A stretch of 64,000 nucleotides of DNA from Darksidea phi (GCA_030770425.1 JASJFT010000105.1:90778-154777); one strand, 5' to 3'. Counted from the stretch's first letter, positions 1-11,895 are shown. Numbers and translations: made by a program. The notes: a model not told the origin generated them from the sequence alone.

Positions 1-1
1 C

Positions 2-1222
2 AACCTTCTTTCTTCTCCTAAAAAGCGAAAGGAGCAAGAGCGCAAGCAGCAGGAGGAGGCTCAGCGCCTGGCGCTTAAAGAGCAAGAAGAAGCTCAAGCA
101 AAGCGTAACCACCAGGCCACTGCTTGGGATCTACTTCACGACCTGGTCGGGCCTGATGGCTCCTTTGCTCGTGCGTACGTTTGTCTCAACAACCATGAGA
201 ACCAAGCATATGGTCGGCCTCTTAACGTCGATATCCCATGCTTCAACGAATGGGCTGTCGATGATAGCGGCGCAAGCAGCGTCAAGAGCAAGCGGGGTGG
301 TGTGGTCCGACGCCCTCCATATCGCGTCGGCAAGCTCGCTCTTCAGCTTCTCTATGTCCCCAAGCCCAAGAATGCAAAAGACGAGGATATGCCGAAGAGC
401 ATGAATGCCTGCATCCGAGAGCTGCGGGAGGCCGAGGAAGTCAAAGATCTCTTCTATGAGGGACATCTAAGCCAGCAGGGTGGCGATTGCCCGGTAAGCA
501 GCAACTTCATTTATGGTGTAGGCTTCAACCGCTAACTTTTTCATCAGTACTGGCGTCGACGCTTCTTCCGTCTTGAAGGACCTAAGCTCACAGCCTTCCA
601 TGAAATCACTCGCCAACCTCGTGCCACTATTAATCTCGCTAAAGCATCCAAGCTCATCGACGACAAATCGGCCCTTAAGCAGCCCGCTACTACAAAGAGC
701 GGCGGTCGTCGCAAGTCTGCCTTTGCAGAGGAAGAAGAAGGCTACATGTTCGTCGAAGAGGGCTTCCGCATCCGTTTCGCCAATGGTGAGGTCATTGACT
801 TCTACGCGGATAGTGCGGAGCAGAAGAATGGCTGGATGAAGGTTCTCTCAGAGACGGTCGGCAAAGACACGAAAGCTGGCCGTGGTTGGGCGAGCATGGT
901 GCTGGAGAAGGAGCGTAAAGAGAAGACGCGGTCTCAGCCTGCGCCTCAATCTTCACAGTCAAAGCCGCTACGAGAGAGTACGCAGGCCAATGGCCAACAA
1001 CAACGGCCTCGCTCCCATGAAGGCATCGGTAGCAAGTCGGTGCCCTCAAGCCCCGTCAAGTCGCACCACGGCCACTCGCGCACGAAAAGCCATGCTCCTG
1101 TCATGCCGCCCCCACCAATCGAGAAGGATGCTCGCCACAAGGCTGCTACAGCACCGCGACCAAAGGAGGGTGTCAGTGCAAAGGCAAATCGCAGGGATCA
1201 GGTTCGATCGATGATTTTCTAA
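2..1222 (+). CDS. bud4: Bud4/anillin-like PH-domain protein, 3' part
   Basis: Partial gene, cut by the left window edge. Two exons: 2-493 and 548-1222, with a GT..AG intron at 494-547 that joins GDCP to YWRRRFFRLEG in phase 0. The N-terminal visible part is charged and coiled-coil-like. It is followed by an anillin-like region and a C-terminal PH domain (YWRRRFFRLEG, then RFANGEVIDFYADSAEQKNGW). The tail is disordered and rich in Ser, Pro and basic residues. Fungal Bud4 proteins are septin-associated scaffolds at the division site; this function is taken from the family. The first ~25 residues visible are KE/Q-rich. The true start lies outside the window. Confidence 0.82.
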
Positions 1223-2922
1223 GTCTCTCATTCTCTGCACCTTCACCTTCATCATCGATACTTGTATTCCTACAGAGAGGATGCTTTTGATACCATCACT
1301 TGACTCATCGCTTACGCTTTCTTTGAGTCGTAGATTCACATTTTCCCTTTTCCGATTTCGAACCGGTTCAAGTTCGACTTTGGGTCTCTGAGGAATACGC
1401 TGCGTCGGAGGGGTGCTGCGCGCTGACCACCGACGCGGCGAGCAAATTTTTGAATCCTGCACTGTCGCTGTACAAACACTATACACCGCCTCGCCGCTTC
1501 AAACGCTTTACCAGCACATCTCTTTTTGTTAGCTTGTTGGGGATTACGGTCGTCGGGGAAAAGTCTACGCGCGGAGACGAAGATGCGGTGAATGTTTCTA
1601 TTCTTGTTCTACTTTCTTGGTTACTGTTTTGGGATATCGGATGGTCCTTGTCTTTCCGGCGTTGAAGCAGGCATTGGTATGTGATGCGACGAGGGGCGTT
1701 TGACGTTCCTCTGTTTAATGAAATGAAGATGATGGTATGAGTGCAGAGGCTGGGGTGGAGTAGGAGTCGTAGTTGCGAATATATGATACTTCAAAATAAC
1801 GTTCTCGGTGCGCTAGTCCGTGAGATTGAAATTTCCCGAACACTGTGTCGTCAAATGAGAACATGCGCTGCGAATATCCTCGTTGCACCATGGTGCAAAC
1901 TAAACGAAGGGCTCTTGCGGAATTCTTAGAGCTCCGGATATGGGTACTAATTGAGTTGCGTTCACAATCTCCTGTATAATCCAGATGCATCCGATCCTCG
2001 GATGAGACAGGACAGAGGCCCGGCCGATCCATCCGCGGTCATTTGAGGATAGACCAAGTTCCTTCAAAGGCTCTCTCCTGAGCGATTTCATGTTTGAATG
2101 GAAAATGTGATCTTGGGCTGAGGTGTTCGTTAGACGAACCGCGGTTTTGTCGTGTTGCTCTTCCGCTCTAAGCCAAAATATACTATTTGCGGCTAGTTTG
2201 TAGACGTCCCGCATCATGTTGGCTTGGAGACTCGTTTCGTTATTTTTTTATGGGCATATGCGAAGTTCATCTATCCAGAGCAGGCTGTTGTGTTTTTTGT
2301 TCGTGTAGCTGCGGTAAGACTCCCATGATTGCTTGGAGGTTCGATATATCACCAGAACCACGGTCGAATTGCATTGAGGCTTTTGCGATATATCAAATCG
2401 CCCATTTCCAGCCACAATCTCGTTTGACCAGGCCCACACTGATGACTCAGCGCATACAGCAGATAAAGTTCACAGATCGTTCAATCTCTGACAAAGGCTA
2501 CTAGAAAGCCTTTATCGAGCTTTGATCCGTTGCGTTCTTTGACTCCCACCCCATGCGCGATAAGCGTGATGCGGGGTTCTGTGACGAGCCGGTTTGGCCC
2601 ATCGAACAATTCGTTCACGCGCAGCATCAACACATAAGCGAGGCTTTGGCCTATGAGATGATGCAACGTTTCAAACAGTATTTGGGCTAATCAAGGGCAC
2701 TGAAAGGGACGGCAAGTATGCCTCGCGTATGCACCTTGTTTCCTAATGGTGCGGGTCAAACCCCGCTGGTTGGCGGACGCAGCACAGCCTTGACACAGGT
2801 TCACCGGTCAAACATCTGCTTAAGGCTACCATTCGTTCTGGCTCCTCTTGCGGTTTCTTTCGTGATTCTTTTGGTCTATTACCTTGTCTCCCGGAATTCA
2901 TAATCTTTTATACAAACGCGAA
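1223..2922. other. intergenic, no gene seen
   Basis: This 1.7-kb stretch separates the PH-domain gene from the next gene. Both strands were read. Only short open frames without family resemblance or convincing splice signals were found. It presumably holds the 3' UTR of the left gene and the promoter of the right one. Confidence 0.5.
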
Positions 2923-4773
2923 ATGGCAGAGGTTTTTGGTGCCGTAGTAGGGGGTGTTGCACTTTGCGGCCAGTTAGTGCAAATGGGTAAAGCCATTCAA
3001 AAAGCTATTAAAAGAGTTCGACACGCACGACGAGACGTTTCGGATCTCGCAGACGAAACCATCATTTTTGCAGGCTTATATGAGAAGTTTCTGCACACCT
3101 GTGCTGATGAATTGAAAGGATCCACAGGCACTGCTTCACCTATTAAGCGCCTGAGATCCTGGGCTGAAGCGACTTTATATGGTCTCGAAGAACTTTTAGA
3201 GAAAGTCAAGGCTCTCAGACGTCACTCTTCGTTTCCTGAAACCATGATTGCACATGTGGAGTGGTTCTTTAGCAAGAGCTTTGTGGATGGTCTTCGGGCA
3301 TCGCTGAGCGTGGCAAGACAGAGCATAAACGGATTCAGTAACCTTACGCATATCAAAATGCTCAATGATGAGTTGAAGGAATTAAGGGCCGCTCTAAGAG
3401 ATGGACGGGAGAAACGAATGATTGAAAAAGAGCTAGGGATACGGTTGGAAGACAAGATCAGTATGGTGGAAAAAGAAATGTGCGTCCATCGGAAAGAGGC
3501 TTTTCGTTTGCTAATTTTTGGTAGACAGATTACACGGGACGTACACCACACAGACAAGAAATTATTGTATGATGCGAATAGGAATCTCACGCAGCATCAA
3601 GGGAAAAGCCAGGCCGAGGACGTTGTCCCTGCAGCGGATGCGCTTGTTGATTTGACTAAATCGTTTGAGCAATATGCCAAAGCGGTTTTACCTTCAAGAA
3701 GATCAAGCAATCGGGGCCGTAGCCATGTTACAAAGCCCGCGTCCGATTCAACGTCCAGAAGCGTACATTCACAAAAGCGACCTCCCACAGCTACTTCGAC
3801 TGATAGAAAACACAAACCACAGTCACTGCGGTCGAACAATGAAAGCGAGAAATTGACCTCCGCGGCCAGAGTCAATCTTCCCTCCAGTGACGACTCCAAT
3901 GACTGGGGCGGGAGCAGACACCCCAGTACAACATCGAGCTGGACTTCAAACACCACCCCGGCATCCAACCGGTCAGTCAAAGCAGACCCAGCTGGCAAGA
4001 GTAAACGTATGAACGCGGCGCAAAGCGAACACGACCAAGTCAACGCGGATGAGTACATCGAACATTGCGGCAGTCGGGCTAGGGAGTACATTAATGATCC
4101 CGATGGAACGATTTTGAGCCCCCCGAAGTTAAAATTTAGCATCTTGACACCCGCCGAAAAACAAGACGTTGAGGGTTGTGTCCTGAATGAGGCAGAGAAG
4201 TCCGGGGGTCATATGATAGGGATAGCCCCCGCAGAAGTGTTCATCAGTGGTTACTACCTCCTGGTCGAAGACGAAGTAAGTGGGAAAGCTTTCTATGAAG
4301 CGCTAAGGAAAAGCGACAAACTCGATTCTCTAGTCCAAGCCCTCACCGATCGAGACGAAGAAGATCGCGAGTGGGATGAAATACCCGGGTGGACTATAGT
4401 AGTGCGCGCAAGGTCGGGGCATGGCAATCGCGGTCGGGATACCATATTGCGTAACCCTCAAAACGGCGAGTCTCTCTCTGCTATGGCGGACCTTTCGACT
4501 CAATCACGAATCGCACACCCGCCAAATACAACATTTATATGTGGTCACGAGATAAGAATCGATGGCGAGTACCTGTGGATCGACAGCTATCAGTTGTTGC
4601 CTAGTACGACACAGATCCGGGACGACACTCTTCGGCGGATCAGGGAAGATCGGTGGTGGCTGGACACTTTGCTCATAGAGCTCAAACTACTTGAGAAGAT
4701 ATATCCAGGTGGGGGCGAGCGAGAGGTTATCGGTTGGGGCATGAACTTGATGATACCATACGGGAAGAAGTAG
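2923..4773 (+). CDS. orphan protein with STAND-like fungal N-terminal domain
   Basis: Single-exon gene of 616 aa. The first ATG (2923) gives an N-terminus beginning MAEVFGAVVGGVALCGQLV. The opening about 150 residues are helical, with a small-residue hydrophobic start and then a basic stretch. This resembles the N-terminal domains that precede NACHT/NB-ARC modules in fungal STAND proteins (HeLo-like/SesA-like group). No P-loop or repeat domain follows. Residues about 250-370 are a Ser/Thr-rich disordered linker, and the C-terminal about 240 residues form a globular-looking part of unknown family (contains EDREWDEIPGWTIVVRARSG). A role in non-self recognition or cell death is inference from the N-terminus only. 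Confidence 0.7.
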   Translation: MAEVFGAVVGGVALCGQLVQMGKAIQKAIKRVRHARRDVSDLADETIIFAGLYEKFLHTCADELKGSTGTASPIKRLRSWAEATLYGLEELLEKVKALRRHSSFPETMIAHVEWFFSKSFVDGLRASLSVARQSINGFSNLTHIKMLNDELKELRAALRDGREKRMIEKELGIRLEDKISMVEKEMCVHRKEAFRLLIFGRQITRDVHHTDKKLLYDANRNLTQHQGKSQAEDVVPAADALVDLTKSFEQYAKAVLPSRRSSNRGRSHVTKPASDSTSRSVHSQKRPPTATSTDRKHKPQSLRSNNESEKLTSAARVNLPSSDDSNDWGGSRHPSTTSSWTSNTTPASNRSVKADPAGKSKRMNAAQSEHDQVNADEYIEHCGSRAREYINDPDGTILSPPKLKFSILTPAEKQDVEGCVLNEAEKSGGHMIGIAPAEVFISGYYLLVEDEVSGKAFYEALRKSDKLDSLVQALTDRDEEDREWDEIPGWTIVVRARSGHGNRGRDTILRNPQNGESLSAMADLSTQSRIAHPPNTTFICGHEIRIDGEYLWIDSYQLLPSTTQIRDDTLRRIREDRWWLDTLLIELKLLEKIYPGGGEREVIGWGMNLMIPYGKK

Positions 4774-5912
4774 AAGGAAAAAGACCGTCTATCATAGCGA
4801 AGAGTGGGAATTTTTGCCTCAAGACACTATTTTAGTAATGCAAACTAGTATGTAAGCAACTACGCATTATACAAAAAGCGTTAGGTTCACTGCTATATGT
4901 TGACTTTGCTAATGTGCGTCGCGAAACCCCTACTATGCCGAACGAGATTTATTCTTCAGGCCTCTTCAGTCTTTCCCCCGTGAGCCTATAGAGTTATATT
5001 CACTATATTCTAGTCCTTTAAAGATTTCTCCCTTGGAAACTAGCCTATAGTAACAAAATAACGGAGTCTTAATTACATAACAGCTGCACTCCTACTCTAC
5101 TATAAGTATCCATGTATTTTTTCAAGTTTAGTGCTTTAACATAAAATTCCAGTTAGTAAAGATCAGGTACCTAGAAGTTAAAGACGCCTAGCCCTTACAG
5201 TATATACTCAAACGTTTCCCCGTGCCGAGGTATACTGTGTTTTGACACAGCGTACTTACATGATGAAGTATGGCGTATTAGATAGTTGTATTGCTCTCAA
5301 AACTTTCCCTGTATGAACGGTCGAGTCCTAGCTAATCGTAGAACTCGAGCGTGTACGGTTATTGTTGGCCTTCCACTCGTTCCTTTCCCATTACGGCAAT
5401 CCTTAACATAGACCGAGGCTAGCTAGGCGCTAGAGCAATGCCTCGCTCTAGACGTACCTATGATATATGTTGCCTTAGTAGGACAGAGCCTATTCTACTA
5501 CTATCTTTTTGTAAAAACGGACGACGGGCGAGGAAAGGAAAAAGCTTTTCGCTGGATTAATTGTGTGATCTCTATTCTAATTTCATATATTCCAAGATGC
5601 ACTCGAACAAGACCCTCTTTTTCACCGTCCTTGCTACCATCCCCTATTAACTCCCGCTCTCCCGCTAGTCGTTGCGCCATAACGGATGGAAGCTAAGAAC
5701 AATCCATTCAGAGAGAACAACATTGACACATTCATGCAACGGACCTCCAAATGCGCACTGATAGTGTTATACTTTCATTATTTATTATCTAGTTATTTCA
5801 TAGATCCCTTACCCATGTACCAATCTTATTCGAACGTTTAATCTTGCATCTAGTAAGCATTATTCAAAAAGGCAATGCCGGGGGGCGGGTTGGCGATGGA
5901 AACGATGGAAGT
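4774..5912. other. AT-rich intergenic, no gene seen
   Basis: The stretch is TA-rich with few CA/TG dinucleotides in its middle (about 5.0-5.5 kb), which suggests an old mutated repeat. No reading frame with recognisable protein similarity was found on either strand. Confidence 0.4.
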
Positions 5913-7229
5913 TCAAAACTCCCAATCCTCACAACCCCACCTCCACTTACGCATCTCCTGCTCAAACATAAAGCCAAGATGCGGCTCATCGATCCTCCGA
6001 ACTCCAAGGTGATCAAGAGCCTCTTGATACCTGGACGTATAGTCCTTGATCTTTCGCTCCGGAGCTCCCTTCTCTCCTTCAATCTCAGCCAGTAACCATT
6101 GCATGTCTTCAGACCGGCCCTCATACTCACTTCGGCTCTCATCATAATGAGTTCGCATAAACCGCCTTTTTATGTCCGAGGAACGTCGTATATGGCTGCG
6201 CACTAGCCAATACAGGTTCGTAATCTCCCAGCGGTAATAGTCCGCTATGGAAGCACAAGAAACGCTAGTGTTGCTACAACAGGTCGCGTACGCGGCTTTG
6301 GGATCAACGACGGAATTTGATGGCAGCATTTTCTTCGGCGGGATGCCGTTGTACAAATCATATGCTGGGTAGGAGAGGGAGAGCATAAACTGCGTAAGTT
6401 TGCCCGACGTGCCAGCGCCATCCCGTTCACTAGCTGCTCGCTCATAAGCCAGCTGCCCTTGCACACTGACGACGAGCTGTTTCAGTGCCTCCGCTTTGAA
6501 CACGTGTGCAATGCAAAGTTTCAAAAGGGGCGGGAGAAAGCGATATTCATCCGGGGACAAGCAGAGTTTCAACACTTCCGGCACAGTTGCTGCGGTGAAG
6601 GCGCGGAACTGCGAGGGTGTTTTTGATGCATTTCTAGCGCCCAGAGGCATGAAAGCCATCATTTCGAAGTTCCGGTACACGATTTCAGACACCTTGGGCC
6701 ACATTTTGTCAATATCTTCGCGTATGGCTAGTGGGAGGCACTCTGGAAGATGTGCTTTCCACGCCTCGGCGAACCGCTCCTTCCACGCTCGTGGGAAGAT
6801 GACGACCGTGCTTATACAGATATGGATGCTGAGTTCATGCCATGGCTTAATTGCATCACAGGGTCTAAAGCCGATGTAAGCTTCTTCGTGCCGTATCCTC
6901 AACGCATCTTTTCTGAGGTCCTCGCGGCACATCGGACACCTGAAGGAGGCATTAAGCGCAGATATCAAGCAGGACTTACCAAAGATGTGAAAGCAAGGCG
7001 TTATTACGGGGCCGTCGCAGCAGTACTTTGCCAAGGGTAGAGCGCGGAAACCAGGCATGGTGCCTGGTTCATCCACCTTCGGCGGCAAGTCTTCCACCGC
7101 ATCGATGAATTGCTCAAGGCAGATTGGGCAGCAGGGATCCGATGTTGGTATCCGTTCTATTATCCGTTCTAGCGGGACTTGGGGGAGTAATCTAACGTAC
7201 TCCAAGCCTGAAGGCGACAAAGGTCCCAT
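5913..7229 (-). CDS. RING-type zinc finger protein
   Basis: Single-exon gene of 438 aa on the minus strand. The first in-frame ATG is at 7229, and the 12 codons upstream of it lack an ATG. The N-terminal zinc-binding region spans residues ~33-105. It has a CPIC pair, a long insertion, then PCFHIFGKSCLISAL and a final CPMCR pair, so it reads as a RING finger with an expanded first loop. The remaining about 330 residues are helical and of no recognised family. RING proteins are typically E3 ubiquitin ligases; the substrate is unknown. The spacing resembles the RING in the gene at 31327-32438. Confidence 0.75.
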   Translation of the reverse strand: MGPLSPSGLEYVRLLPQVPLERIIERIPTSDPCCPICLEQFIDAVEDLPPKVDEPGTMPGFRALPLAKYCCDGPVITPCFHIFGKSCLISALNASFRCPMCREDLRKDALRIRHEEAYIGFRPCDAIKPWHELSIHICISTVVIFPRAWKERFAEAWKAHLPECLPLAIREDIDKMWPKVSEIVYRNFEMMAFMPLGARNASKTPSQFRAFTAATVPEVLKLCLSPDEYRFLPPLLKLCIAHVFKAEALKQLVVSVQGQLAYERAASERDGAGTSGKLTQFMLSLSYPAYDLYNGIPPKKMLPSNSVVDPKAAYATCCSNTSVSCASIADYYRWEITNLYWLVRSHIRRSSDIKRRFMRTHYDESRSEYEGRSEDMQWLLAEIEGEKGAPERKIKDYTSRYQEALDHLGVRRIDEPHLGFMFEQEMRKWRWGCEDWEF

Positions 7230-8636
7230 ATCGAATTGGTTTTCTAGCCTTGTAGATGAATACAAATTTTGTTAGTCGAAGCTCTTTACCCAAAAAACAC
7301 TGAATATGTATAAGAGAGTCTGGCTGTCTATCCACTTTATACTTTTACCATCCTACATTGTGATAATTGCAAACAAGGTGCTAGAGTGGATAACAATTGG
7401 CGCGTAACTAACGCCGCCATTGTACAGTCTTACCCTAGCAGAACTACCAACATTGTGATGAAGGAACACTAAAAGCATTAGACAATGGGTACATTAACAA
7501 CGTCGCTATTGTCGGGTCTCGCTTCAGCGTCGCTCTTGTTTCTTACAGGACTACGAGACTGTGAAAGGCAACAAGGAGCGCCAAAATAGACGGTGATAGG
7601 TGCGTGAACAACACCGCATAATTCAGTTCGAAAAAGGGGAGCGAGTGTGGTTGGAAAAAATCGTGTAGAATATGTACGTACGCGTAAATTTCCGGTAAAT
7701 CTACAAGACATCTCTCTCGCTTACAACTAGGTTATAAAGTGGTCCCTGTAGGGGCCTGGAATGGCTTCTAACTAACTTTAGAAAGGTGAGGCGCTCAGGA
7801 ACATTACCTGCGTATATAGCTCTAGCGTATATAGCTCTACTGTACTTTTTTTTAAATTCGCGTAGGAAAGCCAACTGTAGCAGTACTCGTGTCGGATGAA
7901 GCCAGTGTTGGCCGCTCACTTTCCCATCGTGTGACCAGTTCTGAAGCCTTTTCATGTACAGGTTGATATTTCAATGCTGGGTTTTAGTTATTTACAGGTT
8001 ATCATTAGAGTACTACACCGTCTATAATAGCCTAGTTGCGCAATGCAGCTTTTCCTCGGGGAAAAAAACGTAGGAGTAAGACACTACTGGGAAAATTGCC
8101 TGTATGAGACAAGAGACCTGCTAGTAGCTTTTGGACTAGCGGAAATTTTTGTAGTACTATGTCTAAACCGCATTAGGGCACAAAGACTGCAGCTAGTTTA
8201 GCAATAGTGTCTCCTCATCGTGCTAGTCTAAAAGCTGGTTGGCGGGTCTATTGTCTGCGTTCAGAACAGGCACTCCATCCATGCTGCGCCAAGCCGAGCA
8301 CAAACCAATAAGGATCTGTGGCGCAGAAAGCTGCCTCTTAATGGTTGATTTCGGCCTATGACATTAAGCGACATGGACGGGGGTGCCCATCCCATTAGCG
8401 AAGAGAGCGCCGGTCACTACTTAGCGCTGCGCGGTGTCACATCTATCCTCAATAACGCTATTGGAGTTCTTGTTATTGCTGTGCCCTCTACGGTATCACC
8501 ATGAAAGATTATGAGTCATATGCCCTATGCCTAGAGCGGCTAGCATGGCGGGGTGCACACAACCGTATAAAATGCATCACTACCCCGCTGTCGTCGACTT
8601 CCAATCATCAAATCAACCCCTTATTCGTATTTTGCC
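7230..8636. other. intergenic with minor repeats
   Basis: No gene is supported here. A 15-bp unit, cgtatatagctctag, is duplicated in tandem at 7811-7840 (last base differs). Several AT-rich patches (7.3-7.5 and 7.8-8.2 kb) look like decayed repeat DNA. The last about 100 bases form the promoter of the tannase gene. Confidence 0.4.
8565..8573 (+). promoter_or_regulatory. TATA box of the tannase gene
   Basis: The sequence gtataaaat lies about 70 bp upstream of the ATG at 8637, a plausible TATA element leaving a 5' UTR of roughly 40 bases. Confidence 0.5.
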
Positions 8637-10298
8637 ATGGTGTTACCCTTCGTGTTACTTCAGCTATGGGCGTCTGTAGGAGCTGCTACAAATGAAAACT
8701 TCCAGAACACACAGAATTGCGATACATCTACATTTACGGCGCCGGTCGTTCCAGGCGCGAAGGTCCTTTCCATAACTGCAGAAGAGAAGCGCAATGTCGA
8801 TATACCCGCAGGCCCAGGTTTGCTTCAGCCGCTTTCAGACCTCGATTTTTGCGAAATCAAGGTCTATCTTGCACACCCAGGAGCCAATGACAAGGTTTTG
8901 GTCCAGACATGGCTACCCTTCTCACAGGACCTCTGGAACGGCCGTTTTCAAGCAACAGGTGGCGGTGGTTGGGCAACGGGGATGCTCGATATCGCACTCG
9001 GTCCGGCGATTGCTAGCGGCTATGCGGCATCATCCACGGACGGAGGACATCCATTTGACTTTCTCGCCGCAGATTGGATGCTAAATGAAGACAAGAGCAT
9101 CAACTGGCATTTGGTACACAATTTTGCCACAAGGAGTCTGGCAGAGCAGGTATACGTGGGCAAAAGTCTCACTAAGCAATTTTATGGCCGACCGCCTCGC
9201 TATTCGTACTGGAACGGATGCTCACAGGGCGGTCGACAGGGTTATGCTGTTGCCCAGAGATATCCGGGCTTACTTGATGGAGTGCTGGCTGCCGCGCCCG
9301 CTCTTAAGTTGCCTAACATTTTCTTGTCGGGTGTCTGGCCAATTGTGGCGATGCAAGAGGCGGGCACACTGGTAAGCAACTGCGAATTCAGTTGGTTTGC
9401 ATCAAAGGCTTTGGAGGAATGTGACATACTGGATGGTGCCAAGGATGGACTCATCGGAGACCCCGAAGCTTGCACATTCGATCTACTGAGCTTCATTGGG
9501 CAGAAGATGGAATGTTCTGGACACGAAATTGAAGTCACAGGTGCCATGATAGAGGCTGTACGCAAGGTTCATCAAGGTCCTACCACGCCGGCCGGCTTCA
9601 ACGTCTTTCCCGGAGTCCCTTATGGTACACTTCTCAACCCTTTTTTGAATATCACCATCGACTCTAACGGCGTTCGCACTCTGAACGACCCAAGAGTGCT
9701 TGACGTCTTCCCCCGAACTATCCTTCTGAAAGACCCCAACTTTAACGTCTCGAAACTAACTACATCCGACTATCTTGCTTTGTGGGTACAGGGGAACGAG
9801 GATTTTGGTTGGATTCTAAACACAGATAACTCGGATCTCTCCGCTTTTCGCGACGCTGGTGCGAAGTTGCTGAGCTGGCACGGCATCAACGATCCAATAA
9901 TACCTTACCAGAATACGGTGAAGTACCGTCGGCACGTTGAGAGGGAAATGGGAGGTGCAAAAGCAGTCGATGATTTCTTTCGATTGTTCCTTGCCCCAGG
10001 TGTGGAACATTGCGGACTCGGGCCGGGCGCAGCGCCAAAAGATCCTCTGGAAAGTTTGGTGGCTTGGGTAGAGATGGGAAAAGCACCAGAGACGCTCGCC
10101 TCGGAAACCAGAAATCAAGAGGGGGAATTAGTAACTAGGGATCTATGTCGATACCCTAGAACACCGAAATATCTGGCCATTGGAGACATCAATACGGCAA
10201 GCAGCTGGGGTTGCAAGGGTGTTGATGGGGAGGAGGAAGGTGACTTCGCCGGTGAATTGAAGGAGGGTCTTATGCAGGCGGGATTAGGATGGGATTAA
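8637..10298 (+). CDS. secreted tannase/feruloyl esterase family protein
   Basis: Intronless gene of 553 aa. The start MVLPFVLLQLWASVGAA is a signal peptide. The protein shows the CS-D-HC signature of the tannase family: nucleophile Ser196 in GCSQGGRQG with Cys195 before it, Asp419 in HGINDPIIPY, and His458-Cys459 in GVEHCGLGPG. Cys195 and Cys459 are the pair expected to bond next to the active site. A calcium-loop-like segment (CDILDGAKDGL) lies at 262-272. The enzyme should be exported and hydrolyse ester bonds of plant phenolics (feruloyl or galloyl esters). Which of the two it prefers cannot be told from the sequence. All catalytic residues are present and the length is normal for the family. 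Confidence 0.93.
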   Translation: MVLPFVLLQLWASVGAATNENFQNTQNCDTSTFTAPVVPGAKVLSITAEEKRNVDIPAGPGLLQPLSDLDFCEIKVYLAHPGANDKVLVQTWLPFSQDLWNGRFQATGGGGWATGMLDIALGPAIASGYAASSTDGGHPFDFLAADWMLNEDKSINWHLVHNFATRSLAEQVYVGKSLTKQFYGRPPRYSYWNGCSQGGRQGYAVAQRYPGLLDGVLAAAPALKLPNIFLSGVWPIVAMQEAGTLVSNCEFSWFASKALEECDILDGAKDGLIGDPEACTFDLLSFIGQKMECSGHEIEVTGAMIEAVRKVHQGPTTPAGFNVFPGVPYGTLLNPFLNITIDSNGVRTLNDPRVLDVFPRTILLKDPNFNVSKLTTSDYLALWVQGNEDFGWILNTDNSDLSAFRDAGAKLLSWHGINDPIIPYQNTVKYRRHVEREMGGAKAVDDFFRLFLAPGVEHCGLGPGAAPKDPLESLVAWVEMGKAPETLASETRNQEGELVTRDLCRYPRTPKYLAIGDINTASSWGCKGVDGEEEGDFAGELKEGLMQAGLGWD

Positions 10299-10529
10299 AC
10301 ATCGAATATGGATGAATGAGCGTGCCCTGCGTTGTCGAAGTTAGTGTTCTAGCCGTATTCGATTGTCGTTCCGATAGAAATGCGATGTAACCGGAACTGA
10401 ATGGGCTCTCATAGCTCAGGACAGAGATCCGGGAACCGGTGCTACATTTCTCGCTCACAGTACGACATAGCTCCCCTTCGTCCTGCATACGCGCTCCATT
10501 GCTGCGGCTGTCAAAGCATACCTAGTCTG

Positions 10530-10855
10530 GGCTTGCTTTGTATGATGACCGCTCTCGTGCGAGGTTTGGAGAATCGGTTATCTTTACGAGATTTCAGACC
10601 TCTCACGCTGCCAAAGACCTACTCCATCTTCGAATTCAGTAGGGTGGGGAGGATAGTCCCGGGCGGTATGCCGACGAAGTTGAAGTACTTCGTCGATTCT
10701 GCCGCGAGAACGATACCGGCTGGCGGGCCGAAGTGAAGGGTGGTGTCGCCCGAGATACGATAGCCTGGGTACTCTTTGTCAAGGACGACATCGAGAGCTC
10801 TGTACGTTGACCCGTTGACCAGGCACAGGCACGCTACTGTCGTCGTCGTATATTA
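10530..10855 (-). pseudogene. Helitron-type PIF1-like helicase fragment, decayed
   Basis: On the minus strand one frame reads TVACLCLVNGSTYRALDVV, continues through HFGPPAGIVLAAESTK and VGIPPGTIL, and stops at a TAG. After a frame change the next block reads WQRERSEIS followed by a weak match to the usual continuation. The order resembles the C-terminal helicase region of fungal Helitron-like elements as I recall it, where a CLVNGS stretch is followed by GPPAG and VGMPPGTIL blocks. There is no start, the frame is broken at least twice, and no Helitron ends were found, so it is a relic. Confidence 0.45.
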
Positions 10856-11895
10856 GTGGAAAATAAGTCGCTACGTTTAACCTAGCTAGGAGTGAACACT
10901 GCGCAGCCAGCAGGGACATCGTGGGTGCCGCGAGGTTTGCGCCGCGAGGTCTGCGCTATGATCACAGGTCTCCCTTCGTTCCTCAAGGCTCCTTTTGGCA
11001 ACTGGTGCCGGGCTCCCGGTTGCGCTTTCCTGTTTACACGGCACTGATTACAGTACGTGCGACATGCGGGGCTGTTCTGCACTAGGCAAGATCAGCGTTT
11101 ATCCTCGGCTAGAAGTACCTGCCAGGATGGCGGCTAGCCTCGTAGCGAGGTTCAAGGGTCTGAATATATATTTTGATGAGTTTTGGGAGCGAGAGAAGCT
11201 TGATAGCGGTGTACAACAGAGGAACACTGTCATGCGACGAAATAAGGCCCTTCGCAAAGCAGGTGCGAAAGCGACCACGCAAGTGTAGTTTTCAGATGGA
11301 AAGGGCTTGGGAGATTCGGCAGAAGCCAAAGGGTATAACTTGTATAGAAGATTGTTTTAAGTCTTGGGTTACACCCATCTCACCCTTTCCGACTCAACAT
11401 CTTCTAATCGGCATATCCCCCTTCCCCACTACTAAAAACCAAACCGGTTTTCCAAACTCCGCTTCCTAGTCTACACGTTCGGAACGCTGCCGAACTAGTC
11501 GCTTTTCCCCGCGCCGGACCATCCCCTTGCTAGCCTAGCCTGCATAGCTTCCTCTTTAAGACAAGCATCTGCACTACCGTGACTGCCAGAATCGGAAACA
11601 ACGTAGATATTGTTCGCTGTGCCCGATTGGCCAATTCGGGGGCGGGATAAATAGTTACTGGTGGGGAGAATTTTTCCTGGTGGAAGGAGAAAGAAGGCCG
11701 CGGTTATAGCCGAGAGAGAGATGGGAGTGGACGGATTGGGTTCGAGGTCCTTGTGGGATATAAATGGGCATGTCTACTTGCATCCGAAGGGGGGAGAGAG
11801 ATAGAAGGGATAAGGAAATGATCAGTCCACATGAGGCTGGGCATCTCCTCTGGCTATCGGCTCGGCAGCATGCGAGAAGACGAAGCTCCGTTTCT

